Shown: piece by piece, positions 9,248-19,484 of the stretch
Layout of the letters: every line of letters begins with the position of its first letter
Numbering within the stretch: the first letter of the stretch is position 1
Assembly: GCA_024654565.1 (NCBI GenBank)
Contig: JANLHM010000005.1
Span: 147,331-211,330 of the forward strand
From: Nanobdellota archaeon
Lineage (GTDB): Archaea; Nanobdellota; Nanobdellia; Pacearchaeales; GW2011-AR1
DNA: 64,000 nucleotides
Direction: 5' to 3'
Notes under the pieces: generated by a model
What the model was told of the DNA's origin: nothing
The model's database searches: none
The model's input: the letters and a program-made list of their open reading frames with translations, nothing else
Made by a program: the position numbers and the translations under genes

Positions 9248-9580
9248 TTAACGAACTCTAACTGTCCATCCCACTTTAATTTTATTTTTATTTTTTATCC
9301 ATGGATTTAAGTCCATAATTCTTCTTACAGTGGTTCCGTACCACATGCCTATTGCGGATAATGTGTCTCCCCATTTTACTTGGTAAAAAATAGGGTGGCA
9401 ACAACAATGAGAATGATACTCTATTTTTTTCACTTCTGGAGTTGGTATTGTCTCCTCCTGTGCATGGGGTGGAGGGGAAACGGGGGATTTAGTTGTTTCT
9501 TCTACACTGGAACACCCCATGAAGAAAAAAATAATTAACCCAAAGACAACCATGACAAAAATAACTAAGAATTTTTTCAT
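9248..9580 (-). CDS. LysM-domain lipoprotein
   Basis: Lipobox FFFMGCSS; YQVKWGDTLSAIGMWYGTTVRRIMDLNPWIKNKNKIKVGWTVRV LysM. Confidence 0.82.
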   Translation of the reverse strand: MKKFLVIFVMVVFGLIIFFFMGCSSVEETTKSPVSPPPHAQEETIPTPEVKKIEYHSHCCCHPIFYQVKWGDTLSAIGMWYGTTVRRIMDLNPWIKNKNKIKVGWTVRVR

Positions 9581-9677
9581 TTTAGTACCTATTAGTTTAT
9601 TTTACATGTTAATTAAAAGAGACATCTCGCTTTATTTCTAAATCGGGAGGTCCTTTTTTATACAACGAAATCTAAAT

Positions 9678-10649
9678 TTAGCTTCCACCAAGAATTAATG
9701 GAAGGCCATCTTTTCCTGAACCGATTATCACCACCTTTGCATTGTTTGACCCGGCAATTTTTTCCGTTGCTTCAATCCCCTTCCATTTTAAAAGTTGATC
9801 GCTTATCCCGTGAGAAACAATTGTTTGAAAGTCCGAAATTCCTTTTGCTTCTATTCTTTTTCTTTCGGCTTCCTGAGTTTCCTTCAGCAGGATAAATTCC
9901 ATACGCTGACTTTCCTGTTCGGCTTTTAACTTTTCTTCGATGGAAGCAGTTAGGCCACTAGGAAGGAGAATTTGACGCATGGGGGAAGATTCTATTGTTA
10001 TCCCCCTGGGTCCTACTAACCTTGACAACTCTCTCTCAATTGTTATTGAAAGAGAATCTCTCTTCTGAGTATAGAGTGCTTTCGCATCATACCCGGCAGT
10101 AACACCCCTTACAACTGATCTAAATTGAGGAATTATGATCTTTTCAACGTAATCTTCCCCAACAGTTTTGTATATTTTGTTGGCGTCTTCAAAACTTAAA
10201 CTGAAAATTAAACTTATTTCCAGTTCGATATTCAAACCTTCTTTTGAAGGAACGTTCATTACCTCTTTCAACTCCTGCGTACGTGCATCGAATTTGACGA
10301 CTTTTGCCAAGGGGTTAACAAGACTAATTCCGGGGTAAAGAGTGTTATCCCTTACATTTCCAAATATATCTACTACCCCGACATGACCCGCGGGAATAAT
10401 TGTAAAAAACTGGACAAACGACAGAACAAAGAACAGTATTGAAAAACCGAGGGACACTTTTCGAACAAGTGAACCAAATTTGCTGTGACTATTCATTCTA
10501 CGAAAGTTGTGATGAGAATAAAGACTTTCCTCATCTTCTTCTGGTTTTTCCTCTGCAGAAGAAGATTTTAATTTCCTCTCTTTTAAATAATGAAAGAGAA
10601 ACACTGAAACAGAAATTAGAAACAATAGAACAAAAATTATGAATAACAT
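9678..10649 (-). CDS. SPFH/Band 7 (prohibitin-like) membrane protein
   Basis: FFTIIPAGHVGVVDIFGNVRDNTLYPGISLVNPLAKVVKFDARTQELKEVMNVPSKEGLNIELEISLIFSL. Confidence 0.9.
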   Translation of the reverse strand: MLFIIFVLLFLISVSVFLFHYLKERKLKSSSAEEKPEEDEESLYSHHNFRRMNSHSKFGSLVRKVSLGFSILFFVLSFVQFFTIIPAGHVGVVDIFGNVRDNTLYPGISLVNPLAKVVKFDARTQELKEVMNVPSKEGLNIELEISLIFSLSFEDANKIYKTVGEDYVEKIIIPQFRSVVRGVTAGYDAKALYTQKRDSLSITIERELSRLVGPRGITIESSPMRQILLPSGLTASIEEKLKAEQESQRMEFILLKETQEAERKRIEAKGISDFQTIVSHGISDQLLKWKGIEATEKIAGSNNAKVVIIGSGKDGLPLILGGS

Positions 10650-10843
10650 TTGTGACTCCTAAATTAATTTTTTGGAAACAATTAGTTACTTGAACAATTG
10701 AACTAAACAAAAAATCCAACCTTTCTCTAAGAGATTTGGGAAAATTTACAAAATAAGAATTAAAGAAAAGCCCCCCAAGGGAAAAAAGGGAGGGGCTTTA
10801 ATTAAAAGAGTTTGTTAAAGATTAAAACAACCAAGAAGATAAA

Positions 10844-11911
10844 TTATAGTTTACCCTGTTCAGCTAGACGCATGAAATAAGAATCAAAAATAAACTGAAC
10901 ATTCTCCTTGTCCCCCTGAACACTTCCGTCTGGATACCTAATCCCTATTTCGTCAACACTTTTTGCTTTTTCCCCCAGAAGATCATGCTCAAAGCAGAAC
11001 TTTCTTACTCTATCCATATTTGTTTTTAGTTCTTGGCTTTCAGTATATTCCGCAGCTTCTTTAGGAGTATAAAACATCGCAGTTGTCTTTAGTTGGGCTT
11101 TGTAATCCCCAACAGAACAACCTGCTGATTCAGACATGATTTCAAGGGCTTTTTGACTTTCCTTATTTCTTTTGGTCATTATCCCCATAACTTCATACCA
11201 TGCCCCAACAAGCGCTTTACCTATATTTGGATTTTTTTCCAATTTTTTTGTATTAACACAAAGCAAATCTAGAATTTCACCCGGGATTTCGCTTGAGTTG
11301 AAGACATCACGTACTCCAACTTCTTTCAAGATGTTCATTGCCATAGGATTCCATGTGACAACCACTTTTTGGCTTTTGTTTGCCGTGAAAATGGCTTCAA
11401 TATCTGAATCAATCGTGTTTAGAATTTGAACATCACTTTCTTTCATCCCATTCTTTTCTAATCCGCGATTAAGAAGATATTGAGAAACAGATAATTCAGT
11501 GAGCATCGCTTGTTTGATGTCTTTCATTTTCAGTCCATCTCGTGTCAACACTTTATCGCTTCCGTTTGAGAAGTCCCCCATTAGAAGGGAAGTCGTTGTG
11601 ACTTTGGCTACACAAGGCATACCAAGAGTTTCCATATTTGTCATCACAACGCCATCAACTTGTCCAGAAACGTATGCTTCAATTGAAGGAATGTAATCCA
11701 TCCTTAGCAGTTCTATATCCAAGCCATATTTCTCGCCCCATTTTTTTACAATTCCGGATTTGTAGGCAAAGTCCCAGGGTTGCCAACCGGCATAAATGGA
11801 CCAGGCAATTTTAACCTTTTGTTTTTTTACCGGAACATGGTTTGCTCCAATATTTAACGATAAGAACAAAAAGGCAAGAATGAACAGTAGAACAGGTTTG
11901 AACTTTTTCAT
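10844..11911 (-). CDS. NitT/TauT-type ABC transporter substrate-binding protein (resembles urea-carboxylase-region SBP)
   Basis: Signal peptide; KVKIAWSIYAGWQPWDFAYKSGIVKKWGEKYGLDIELLRMDYIPSIEAYVSGQVDGVVMTNME. Confidence 0.8.
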   Translation of the reverse strand: MKKFKPVLLFILAFLFLSLNIGANHVPVKKQKVKIAWSIYAGWQPWDFAYKSGIVKKWGEKYGLDIELLRMDYIPSIEAYVSGQVDGVVMTNMETLGMPCVAKVTTTSLLMGDFSNGSDKVLTRDGLKMKDIKQAMLTELSVSQYLLNRGLEKNGMKESDVQILNTIDSDIEAIFTANKSQKVVVTWNPMAMNILKEVGVRDVFNSSEIPGEILDLLCVNTKKLEKNPNIGKALVGAWYEVMGIMTKRNKESQKALEIMSESAGCSVGDYKAQLKTTAMFYTPKEAAEYTESQELKTNMDRVRKFCFEHDLLGEKAKSVDEIGIRYPDGSVQGDKENVQFIFDSYFMRLAEQGKL

Positions 11912-12072
11912 GAGTTTTTTCCTTTATGAATTTTAAAAATTTAGAACATTAGAACAATTGTTTAAAGAACAGAACTAAAACAGAACTCTCCCCTTCTTTG
12001 GAAGGAATAAAAAACCCCCTTGTTTGGAAGGTATAAAAGAATCCCCTATTTTTTATGAATGCAAGAACCGAA

Positions 12073-13272
12073 CTAAACCTTCTCACCCATTTCTTCAACA
12101 GAGATGTGGATTTTGCTTCTTGCTGAATCACCTTTTTCTAATTTGGTGATTGTTTCTTCGGCGTCAAGAGCGAGTTTATTTAGTTCTTGGATATTTTGGC
12201 TCATTCCCGAAAGAGCATTTCTTCTAAATGTGGTGATGTCTTCAACCGCTTCATTTATATTCCTAAACGCAGCCTTTAAAGATTCCATTTCAATCATTGT
12301 TGAAGATGACTGTTTTTGTATTTCGACTCCCTGAGTTTTGAGCCTCTCTGAAGTGTGTACAATAAGAGCACTTGTAATTTTGTTAACGCCATCTATTTTA
12401 TCCAACACAATGCGCTGGTGGTTTAAAACAAAAGCTGCAGTAACAGCAACGTTAAGAGCATGAATTGTTACATTTAGAGCACGATTCACACCACGAATAA
12501 GTTCCCGATTATTTCTAATCAGGATCTCATAAACAATTACTCCCTGCTGATTTACAGCCAGAGTTTGCTGTAAGTCTATTATCCTTTGCTTCATCGGAAA
12601 TAATAATTCTTCTTGAACAAATTTGTATTTCTGGTCTTCAGGTGACATGTTAATAAGTCTCTCACTCATTTCTTCATCCATGAGGATTCCCAGTTCAATT
12701 GCTTTTTTTAATCCAATTGAAGACTTGCGCATTTTTTCCTGATCTACTGCGAGTATTTTATTGTCCCGTATTAACTCATCTCTTCCAAACTTTAGAGATT
12801 TAATTATTGCGGAGATTATGGTTTGCCCGCTGGAGTACTTATCAAAGTATGCCTTCATCTTGTTCCCGACAAATGGAATTTTTGAAATTAATTTTGACCA
12901 GGCAGTTACACTGAAATCAAAGTTAACGGGATCAAGTTCTTCCACCTGATTTTTTAGTTCAAGAAGAGCCTGTGCTACCTTACCCCCATCTTTTCCTTCG
13001 GCATCTGCGAGGTTTTTTATGGATTCTTTTAACAATTCACTGTTTGGATTTGCCCTCTTTTGATCCTCAGAGGACATCTCATCAATGGCATCCCTTTTTT
13101 CATTTGCATTTATGCTCTCATCAAAAAGCATATCGACGAAACCTTTGGCCTTTCCAACTAACACAGGATCCGCGGTTTCTTTGGTTACGGGAACATCTTC
13201 AACAGAGATTGGTTTCATCTCAGTTTGAATGTTTTCTGCGGTGGCTACCACCAGCTGATTATTTCCAGACAT
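12073..13272 (-). CDS. TelA-family toxic anion resistance protein
   Basis: LDPVNFDF...KLISKIPFVGNKMKAYFDKYSSGQTIISAIIKSLKFGRDELIRDNKIL...; coiled-coil C-terminus. Confidence 0.85.
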   Translation of the reverse strand: MSGNNQLVVATAENIQTEMKPISVEDVPVTKETADPVLVGKAKGFVDMLFDESINANEKRDAIDEMSSEDQKRANPNSELLKESIKNLADAEGKDGGKVAQALLELKNQVEELDPVNFDFSVTAWSKLISKIPFVGNKMKAYFDKYSSGQTIISAIIKSLKFGRDELIRDNKILAVDQEKMRKSSIGLKKAIELGILMDEEMSERLINMSPEDQKYKFVQEELLFPMKQRIIDLQQTLAVNQQGVIVYEILIRNNRELIRGVNRALNVTIHALNVAVTAAFVLNHQRIVLDKIDGVNKITSALIVHTSERLKTQGVEIQKQSSSTMIEMESLKAAFRNINEAVEDITTFRRNALSGMSQNIQELNKLALDAEETITKLEKGDSARSKIHISVEEMGEKV

Positions 13273-13350
13273 AATAACACCTCAATTTATTTTAAAAAAT
13301 AGGACATTAATTACAATTATAGAAAATTCTATTACACTTTTAGAAAATCC

Positions 13351-14196
13351 CTATACTTTAATAGAGACTTTTTCAAAGTCTTTTGAAAGCTCTTTACCCA
13401 ACTGAACCATTTCTGAAAGTTGAGACATAGAGTCTTCCATATTGACATTTGATTCCCCTGAAAAAGTTTTCATACTTCCAATAGAGGCTGACGTTTCATC
13501 TAGAAGAGTTATCGCTTTTTCATTTTGTAGAAGAAGAAACTCAACTTTATCCTGTTGACTCCTTAAGAGTTGAAGCCGCTTTTCTAACACGTCGAGCTCG
13601 GCTTTTTCTACGTCAGTTACAATCCCGTCAGAATGTATTGATTTTTTTCTCTTTTCTACTCTTTTGACATCAATCTCTAAAAGACTTTTTGTCAAGTTGA
13701 CAACTTCACTCAGATTATCCACTATTGAAAGAAAAACTTCCTGGGTAATTCCCATATACCTTTTGTAAGCTAATTCACCCGCATTAAGTTTTTCACCTAA
13801 AAGTTCACAGAACCTTTCAAAACGACCTTCTGCAGCTTCTAGTTGTTCCTTTCCGCGAATGCAACCAACTTCAACGAGGCTTTCCTTTAAGTTTTCTCTC
13901 TTCAGTTCTGTTATCCTTTCAACTTCCTTTCTAAGATTTTCAAAGTATTCGTGACCAAACGATTCTGCTTTGATAAATCTCTTATAGAGATATGTTCCTC
14001 CTGCAACAACCCCTGCCCCTACTGTAGCAATAACACCTGCTGGCGGGAAACCAAACAATGTAGTATATAGGAGTGAAAGAACCGTCGCTGAAGAAAATCC
14101 CAAGAAAGTTGTATTATTGGCCAGGGATTTGTTTAAAGCTTTTTTAGTTGCTTCTTTTGAGAAATCCTCCACCGATGGAGCTCTTATTTGTTTCAT
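13351..14196 (-). CDS. Membrane/coiled-coil protein, positional counterpart of XpaC-like TelA partner
   Basis: Hydrophobic N-terminal hairpin + long coiled coil; adjacent to TelA. Confidence 0.5.
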   Translation of the reverse strand: MKQIRAPSVEDFSKEATKKALNKSLANNTTFLGFSSATVLSLLYTTLFGFPPAGVIATVGAGVVAGGTYLYKRFIKAESFGHEYFENLRKEVERITELKRENLKESLVEVGCIRGKEQLEAAEGRFERFCELLGEKLNAGELAYKRYMGITQEVFLSIVDNLSEVVNLTKSLLEIDVKRVEKRKKSIHSDGIVTDVEKAELDVLEKRLQLLRSQQDKVEFLLLQNEKAITLLDETSASIGSMKTFSGESNVNMEDSMSQLSEMVQLGKELSKDFEKVSIKV

Positions 14197-14272
14197 AATA
14201 ATCCTTTCTTTTTTTGAATTTATTTGATTAAAGTTTGCTTGATTAAATTTTAGTTAATTAAAGTTTAATTGA

Positions 14273-15832
14273 TTAAAGGGTATTTCCTTCAAGAAGAACA
14301 AACTCAACTCGTGCTCTCCGGTTCATCCATTCTCTTGTGGATTCACCTGGCTTTCTTATGGGAGGTATGCCATTTGCATATCCTTTAGAACGAAGACGAT
14401 TTACATTTATTCCGTGGATAATTAACCTTTGAAGAACTATTTCAGACCTTTTCTGAGAGAGTTTAAGGTTCTCATTGTAGTCTCCATCTCCCGTGTGACC
14501 CCTGATCTGAATTCGGTAATTTGGATAGTTGTTAATCAATAAGTTAGCCATCTGATCAACAAGTTCCTCTCCCTTTGAATCTAGATAATCTATCCCCTGT
14601 TTGAAGGTAATGTCTTCAACTCTCATTACTCCAACCTCTCTTAACCGATCCCATTCTGAATCAGATAAGGGATTGAATTGGATTTCCTTTCCGACATCCA
14701 CTTTAAGATTTTGAACACCATCTTTAACCATTTCTTTTAGAAATGAAGAATTGACTACCATAAATGGATCTGAAAATTCATGAGTGTTGAAAGTTTTTGT
14801 TCTTCCCATAACATCACTTGTTGCAATAATTGAACTAAACAACTGATCCCTGTAACTTCCTCCTGCAACTAAAGGAATTCCGAATTGTTCAGCACAATTT
14901 TCTTCAAAATTAAACCAGTCTATTTTTTCAATCATTCCTTTTATCACTTCTTCTTCAAGGCCGGTAAACCTTTCCATGTCTTCAATCATCCCGGTTTTGT
15001 CATTAGAATACATTCTTAAGACCCTAAAATAAGTTTTAAGAAACGATTTAATTATATTTGGTTCATTAAGAATAAAGTCTGATCTGAAAACAAGTACATC
15101 TATTATGTACCCTTTGAATTTATCACTTCCCCAAACAACTTTCATATCAAGTTTTGACACTGCACGAGAGATGTCTGGTTCCCACATAGTGTAATAGCGT
15201 TTTCTTGTTTTATTGTTTTCTTTGTCTTTCTTTGCCTGATTATAAACTTCACTTGAACCACCTGCATCAACTTTCCAGGAAGAATTTTTTGTAAGGTAAT
15301 CAAGATCGAAGTTGATTATAAGCAAGTCGTTAAGAAAAGAACTAGGAGAGGATGGAGTTGAGACTATTTTTATCTCACTGTCATTAAGGTCATTAACTTT
15401 CCACTTTTCATTAATATTCTCCTTAAAAGTTAAGAGGGCATCTGCTCCTTTAGACTCGCAAAGAGAGATAACAACTGCTCCTGGAAAGTTATATTTTATT
15501 CCATGCCTTAGATATTCATTTATTGGGAGAACTATGAAATCGTATTCTCCGTCCTTAAATTTTTTCAAACGTTCATCATAAAGTCCGCCGTCATCAGTAA
15601 ACTTAAGGTGAAATCCTGATTTTGGCGCAAGGAGTCGCATCTTTTGGGACTGAAGAAAGAAATACCCAAAATAGCTGTCTCCGGCCCACCTTACTTCTTG
15701 GCCACCAGTTGCATCAGAAGAATCGAACAATTCTCCTTCTGAAATCCATGGATCAAGAACAAATTTATACAGGATGATTAAAACAACCAACCCTATAAAA
15801 ATGAAGGCCACAAACTTTTGTTTTGCAGTCAT
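14273..15832 (-). CDS. Substrate-binding protein fused to C-terminal OmpA-like domain
   Basis: TM anchor, SBP-like body, then YRIQIRGHTGDGDYNENLKLSQKRSEIVLQRLIIHGINVNRLRSKGYANGIPPI...NRRARVEFVLL. Confidence 0.83.
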   Translation of the reverse strand: MTAKQKFVAFIFIGLVVLIILYKFVLDPWISEGELFDSSDATGGQEVRWAGDSYFGYFFLQSQKMRLLAPKSGFHLKFTDDGGLYDERLKKFKDGEYDFIVLPINEYLRHGIKYNFPGAVVISLCESKGADALLTFKENINEKWKVNDLNDSEIKIVSTPSSPSSFLNDLLIINFDLDYLTKNSSWKVDAGGSSEVYNQAKKDKENNKTRKRYYTMWEPDISRAVSKLDMKVVWGSDKFKGYIIDVLVFRSDFILNEPNIIKSFLKTYFRVLRMYSNDKTGMIEDMERFTGLEEEVIKGMIEKIDWFNFEENCAEQFGIPLVAGGSYRDQLFSSIIATSDVMGRTKTFNTHEFSDPFMVVNSSFLKEMVKDGVQNLKVDVGKEIQFNPLSDSEWDRLREVGVMRVEDITFKQGIDYLDSKGEELVDQMANLLINNYPNYRIQIRGHTGDGDYNENLKLSQKRSEIVLQRLIIHGINVNRLRSKGYANGIPPIRKPGESTREWMNRRARVEFVLLEGNTL

Positions 15833-15851
15833 TTTTTACTCCGTTTAAAAA

Positions 15852-15883
15852 TTTGGCGAAGAAAACTTTTTCTCCTCGCCAAA
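15852..15883 (-). terminator. Hairpin after 15909..16613
   Basis: tttggcga/tcgccaaa stem. Confidence 0.5.
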
Positions 15884-15908
15884 CTAATTAAAGAATTTGA
15901 ATTATGTT

Positions 15909-16613
15909 TTAGAGAGAGTCAAAGTCAATGGAATCAAAACTTTCAGATTCCGAGACTGCTCCTTTGAGTGCTTTTGTTAACTCCCCTTTACTTTCCGCAG
16001 ACCGGTATTCCCTTGAATACCTTTTTAGAGGATGATCTCCATCAACTTGAAACCCAATAGCATACAGATCAATAAAAGAATATGTTGAAATTTGACTACA
16101 TATCCTTGAAAAAGAAGAACTGTTGTCAGCCTCCCCATCAGTTACAACAATTATCCTAAAATTACCATATCCAAGCTGTTTCTTGTACTGAAGAGTAATT
16201 GACTCAAGAGCCGTTTCGAGAGACTCTGTAAGAGGAGTTCCTCCACCGGCATCTACCTCTTTAATTACAGAAACAAATTTACTCCTGTTTTGATTTCCTA
16301 AAGGAATCATCTCTTTAGTTACATCTGAATCGAAAAGGAACAAACCGAGATTTGCATCTTCAGGAACAATTTTTAAGAATTCGAAAATTGCTTCTTTTGC
16401 AATTCTAATTTTATCCCCGGACATCGAACCAGAAGCATCAAGAATGAAGTAAAAGTTCTTTGTAGTTACCGCTTTTCCTTCAATGTCGAACTTTATTTCA
16501 ATTTGTACAAAATTTTCCTGAAGATTTGAGTCTTCATAAAAATCAATTTTCTCGTTTTTACACCCAAAGAGTGCAAGAAAGAGAAGAAACAATAAGAGAT
16601 TTATGTATTTCAT
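15909..16613 (-). CDS. VWA-domain lipoprotein
   Basis: Lipobox LALFGCKN; MIDAS-like FYFILDASGSMSGDKI...GGGTPLTESLETALESI...IVVTDGEAD. Confidence 0.9.
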   Translation of the reverse strand: MKYINLLLFLLFLALFGCKNEKIDFYEDSNLQENFVQIEIKFDIEGKAVTTKNFYFILDASGSMSGDKIRIAKEAIFEFLKIVPEDANLGLFLFDSDVTKEMIPLGNQNRSKFVSVIKEVDAGGGTPLTESLETALESITLQYKKQLGYGNFRIIVVTDGEADNSSSFSRICSQISTYSFIDLYAIGFQVDGDHPLKRYSREYRSAESKGELTKALKGAVSESESFDSIDFDSL

Positions 16614-16646
16614 TTTTTTACCTTAAAATATTTTTGTTAAAGAGTT

Positions 16647-18359
16647 TTAAAAATCAAAGTCAGAACTTTCAGTTTCCATCTGTTTGACTCTAAAAACCAC
16701 ACGCCTGTTTTCTTCCCACATTCTTTTTGCGCGATCAAAGTCCTTTCCTTTCATGGATTTGATTTCTTCAACACTAAATTTTGGGGAATTAATAGAAAGT
16801 CCTGCAGGAATAAACTGAGAATGGTCCACCTTGAGACCGATCTTCTTTGCATATGAAAGAACATAATTTTTTACTTGTTCTGCCCTTTCAAGAGATTGAT
16901 TCTTTGCGACCTGTTTCATTTGCTCCACTTCTTTTTTAGGTGTTCCTGAATCCTCAGCCCTTTTTATCCCGGTGGGTTCAGTATGGCCTTCAATAATTAA
17001 AAGTGCACCATAATAAGTTTGAGCCATCTCTATAACTTTTTTGAATGACTTTTCATATTCCTTACCATTAAAATCCACTTGATTTGGCTCAAAGTATATT
17101 TCAAATGAAAATAAAGTTCCTTCTTCATCCCAGTTTTCTGATTCAGAACTTATTTTATTTTCAACTACTTTTTGAACCTTGTCAACATTATACTTTGGCT
17201 TTTCTTCTTTAACAGAAGCGTATTTAAGTCCGCTTGCTAAAGAGTTGTAGTCCAAGTTTCCTGAATTTAAGCTGAATGAACCAGCAATTAAACCCATTGA
17301 TTTAAATGAAGATTGTATTTCAGAATTGAGGTTTTTCAGGTTTCTTGTTGTTCCCGTTCCGGTGAAAAAAGAAACATTTCCGTTAAAACCTGCAAATTCA
17401 CAGTCACCAAGAAGTCCTTCAGTTTCTGCAGCCATCGTAGGAGTATCAAATAACATGCTTGAACTAAAAGATAAAAGTTTAGTCCACTTTGCACCTTTTG
17501 ATTTCTTTAAGTCCCTTAAAGATTCTTCACCTTTCATCAATGCATTTACAAAGAGGTTTACTTTATCCGGATTTGCATTCTTGTAATCTTTTCTTGTAGC
17601 ATAAACATCTGCAATAATTCTAGATGCGGATTTTGTTGAAAGAAGAATCTTTGCACCTTTTACTGAATTGTCTTTTCCTGTTCCAGTCCCACCCGAAGTT
17701 AAAAGGAGTGCATCAGGAATAATACACATAACCGCATCAAGGGTTTTGTCATTTAAGAAAGCTGTAACGGGGTCAACTATTTTTCCTTTGGAATCGTAAG
17801 TTGGAAAAGTTAACTCTTTATAATAAACAAATTGGACATCGTTAAGTCTTCCTGCGTCCCTAAACAATTTTGCTGCATAGTCCATGTGTGGGCCATACAA
17901 CTGAAGAGCAACTTTCTTTATGTTTTTGATATTTTTTCCTGGACGAACGACCATTGCGTCACCCCCGGCTGACCAGGTGAGTTGATAAATTACTTCAAGC
18001 TCCACACCTTTTTTAAGAAGGGCGTCAGTTGCAAGGTTTACCATCGCAAGAGTTCCGCGTAGGTAGGGGGTTCTTCCTGTAAGAACGTCATTTGCTTGTT
18101 TTTCAAGAACGTCTTCCCTATAGAGGCTTATGTTTAACCCGGCCTGTGAAAAAAATCCTTCCTGTTGGGTTAGGATTGTTAAAAGATCTCCTCCCCATAA
18201 AATAATTGGAAGGTCGAAGTTTGTTGCGGATTTTACCTGACCTTTACTGCCTGAAAGTGTTAGAGGCTTTGGCTGGAGAGTTTCATGTTGAGAAAAACCC
18301 GTCCCTGCAAATAAGAACAAGAAAAGAAATAACGAAGAAAACTTAATTAGAGTTTTCAT
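16647..18359 (-). CDS. NitT/TauT-type substrate-binding protein fused to C-terminal OmpA-like domain
   Basis: Signal peptide from ATG at 18359 preceded by TAAGGAGCTC; SBP body; ALLIIEGHTEPTG...QSLERAEQVKNYVLSYA...DRAKRMWEENRRVVFRV. Confidence 0.83.
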   Translation of the reverse strand: MKTLIKFSSLFLFLFLFAGTGFSQHETLQPKPLTLSGSKGQVKSATNFDLPIILWGGDLLTILTQQEGFFSQAGLNISLYREDVLEKQANDVLTGRTPYLRGTLAMVNLATDALLKKGVELEVIYQLTWSAGGDAMVVRPGKNIKNIKKVALQLYGPHMDYAAKLFRDAGRLNDVQFVYYKELTFPTYDSKGKIVDPVTAFLNDKTLDAVMCIIPDALLLTSGGTGTGKDNSVKGAKILLSTKSASRIIADVYATRKDYKNANPDKVNLFVNALMKGEESLRDLKKSKGAKWTKLLSFSSSMLFDTPTMAAETEGLLGDCEFAGFNGNVSFFTGTGTTRNLKNLNSEIQSSFKSMGLIAGSFSLNSGNLDYNSLASGLKYASVKEEKPKYNVDKVQKVVENKISSESENWDEEGTLFSFEIYFEPNQVDFNGKEYEKSFKKVIEMAQTYYGALLIIEGHTEPTGIKRAEDSGTPKKEVEQMKQVAKNQSLERAEQVKNYVLSYAKKIGLKVDHSQFIPAGLSINSPKFSVEEIKSMKGKDFDRAKRMWEENRRVVFRVKQMETESSDFDF

Positions 18360-18440
18360 TTTTGAGCTCCTTATATATTGGTTAATAATTTTATTAGTTA
18401 ATAATTTGTTTTTTAGAAAGAACATTTAAAAGAAAATTAC

Positions 18441-19445
18441 TTAATCTAAAATTGCATCTGCATGAGTTAAATCGAACTCTGAAATATGTTGAAGAAACTT
18501 TGGATTCATTCCTTCATGGCGAATGTCCTGCATTAACTGAACAAATTCCATTGTTCCTTTAATTGAAGTTGGAGCTGGAATGGGCCATGGAAGTGGAATA
18601 TCTTTCACGATCTTTGCACCCACTCCCGGCTCCCCATTATTAATAGAATAATACTGAGAAATCACAATTACTCTTGTACCCAGAAACAATGCTTCTTCAA
18701 GGTCATGTGTTACAAAGATTACTGTTTTTTTGTCTTTGTTCCACTGTTCTAAAAGAAACACTTGCATCTCTTCCCTTGTTCCGATATCTAAAGACTTAAA
18801 ACATTCATCCATAAGTAATACTTCCGGATCCATAATAAAAGTTTGAGCGATGGAAACCCTTTGTTGCATTCCTCCTGAAAGTTCATAAGGATTTGCATGC
18901 CTATCCTTGTATAGACCGATTCTGTTTAAGTATTCATCCGCCCTTTCGTAAAATTCTTTACGTTTATGGTGATGAGGTGTATCGCACAGCTCATTATGAA
19001 GTTTTGGAAACCGGGTTTTAAATCCAAGGAATTGCGAAACAAACCCGATAAGGTTTAATGGATTGTAGTACCTCTCAAAAAGATCAAACTCTTTTAAGAG
19101 GAGGCCAAGAACAACATTTTCCCTTACAGTTAAATTTGGGAAAAGGGAATGCTTTTGAAAAACAATCCCGCGAGTTTCATCAGGACCAAGTATCTCCTTC
19201 CCGTGCATTAAAGCTTGTCCTGAATATGGCTTTTCAGACCCGAGAAACATCCTTAAAAGAGTGGATTTTCCACATCCTGAAGGGCCAACTAAAGTTATAA
19301 ATTCCCCCTTTTTTACATTCAGATTTATTTCGTTAAGAACCGTCTTAATCCCTCCATCGACGGAATATTTTTGGGAAGCATTTATTAGTTGAAGAACATA
19401 ATTTTTGCCTTCACCATTTTTGCTACCATTTGATTTTTGATTCAT
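18441..19445 (-). CDS. ABC transporter ATP-binding protein (NitT/TauT family)
   Basis: Walker A GPSGCGKST, signature LSGGMQQRVSIAQ, Walker B VLLMDEC. Confidence 0.95.
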   Translation of the reverse strand: MNQKSNGSKNGEGKNYVLQLINASQKYSVDGGIKTVLNEINLNVKKGEFITLVGPSGCGKSTLLRMFLGSEKPYSGQALMHGKEILGPDETRGIVFQKHSLFPNLTVRENVVLGLLLKEFDLFERYYNPLNLIGFVSQFLGFKTRFPKLHNELCDTPHHHKRKEFYERADEYLNRIGLYKDRHANPYELSGGMQQRVSIAQTFIMDPEVLLMDECFKSLDIGTREEMQVFLLEQWNKDKKTVIFVTHDLEEALFLGTRVIVISQYYSINNGEPGVGAKIVKDIPLPWPIPAPTSIKGTMEFVQLMQDIRHEGMNPKFLQHISEFDLTHADAILD

Positions 19446-19484
19446 AATTTTTTTCCTTAAGACTTTTCTAAATTTTTACTTATT

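Noticed and set aside
9620-9655. Further terminator hairpin (gacatctcg...cgggaggtc)
   Set aside because: Pairing imperfect; not strong enough to list.
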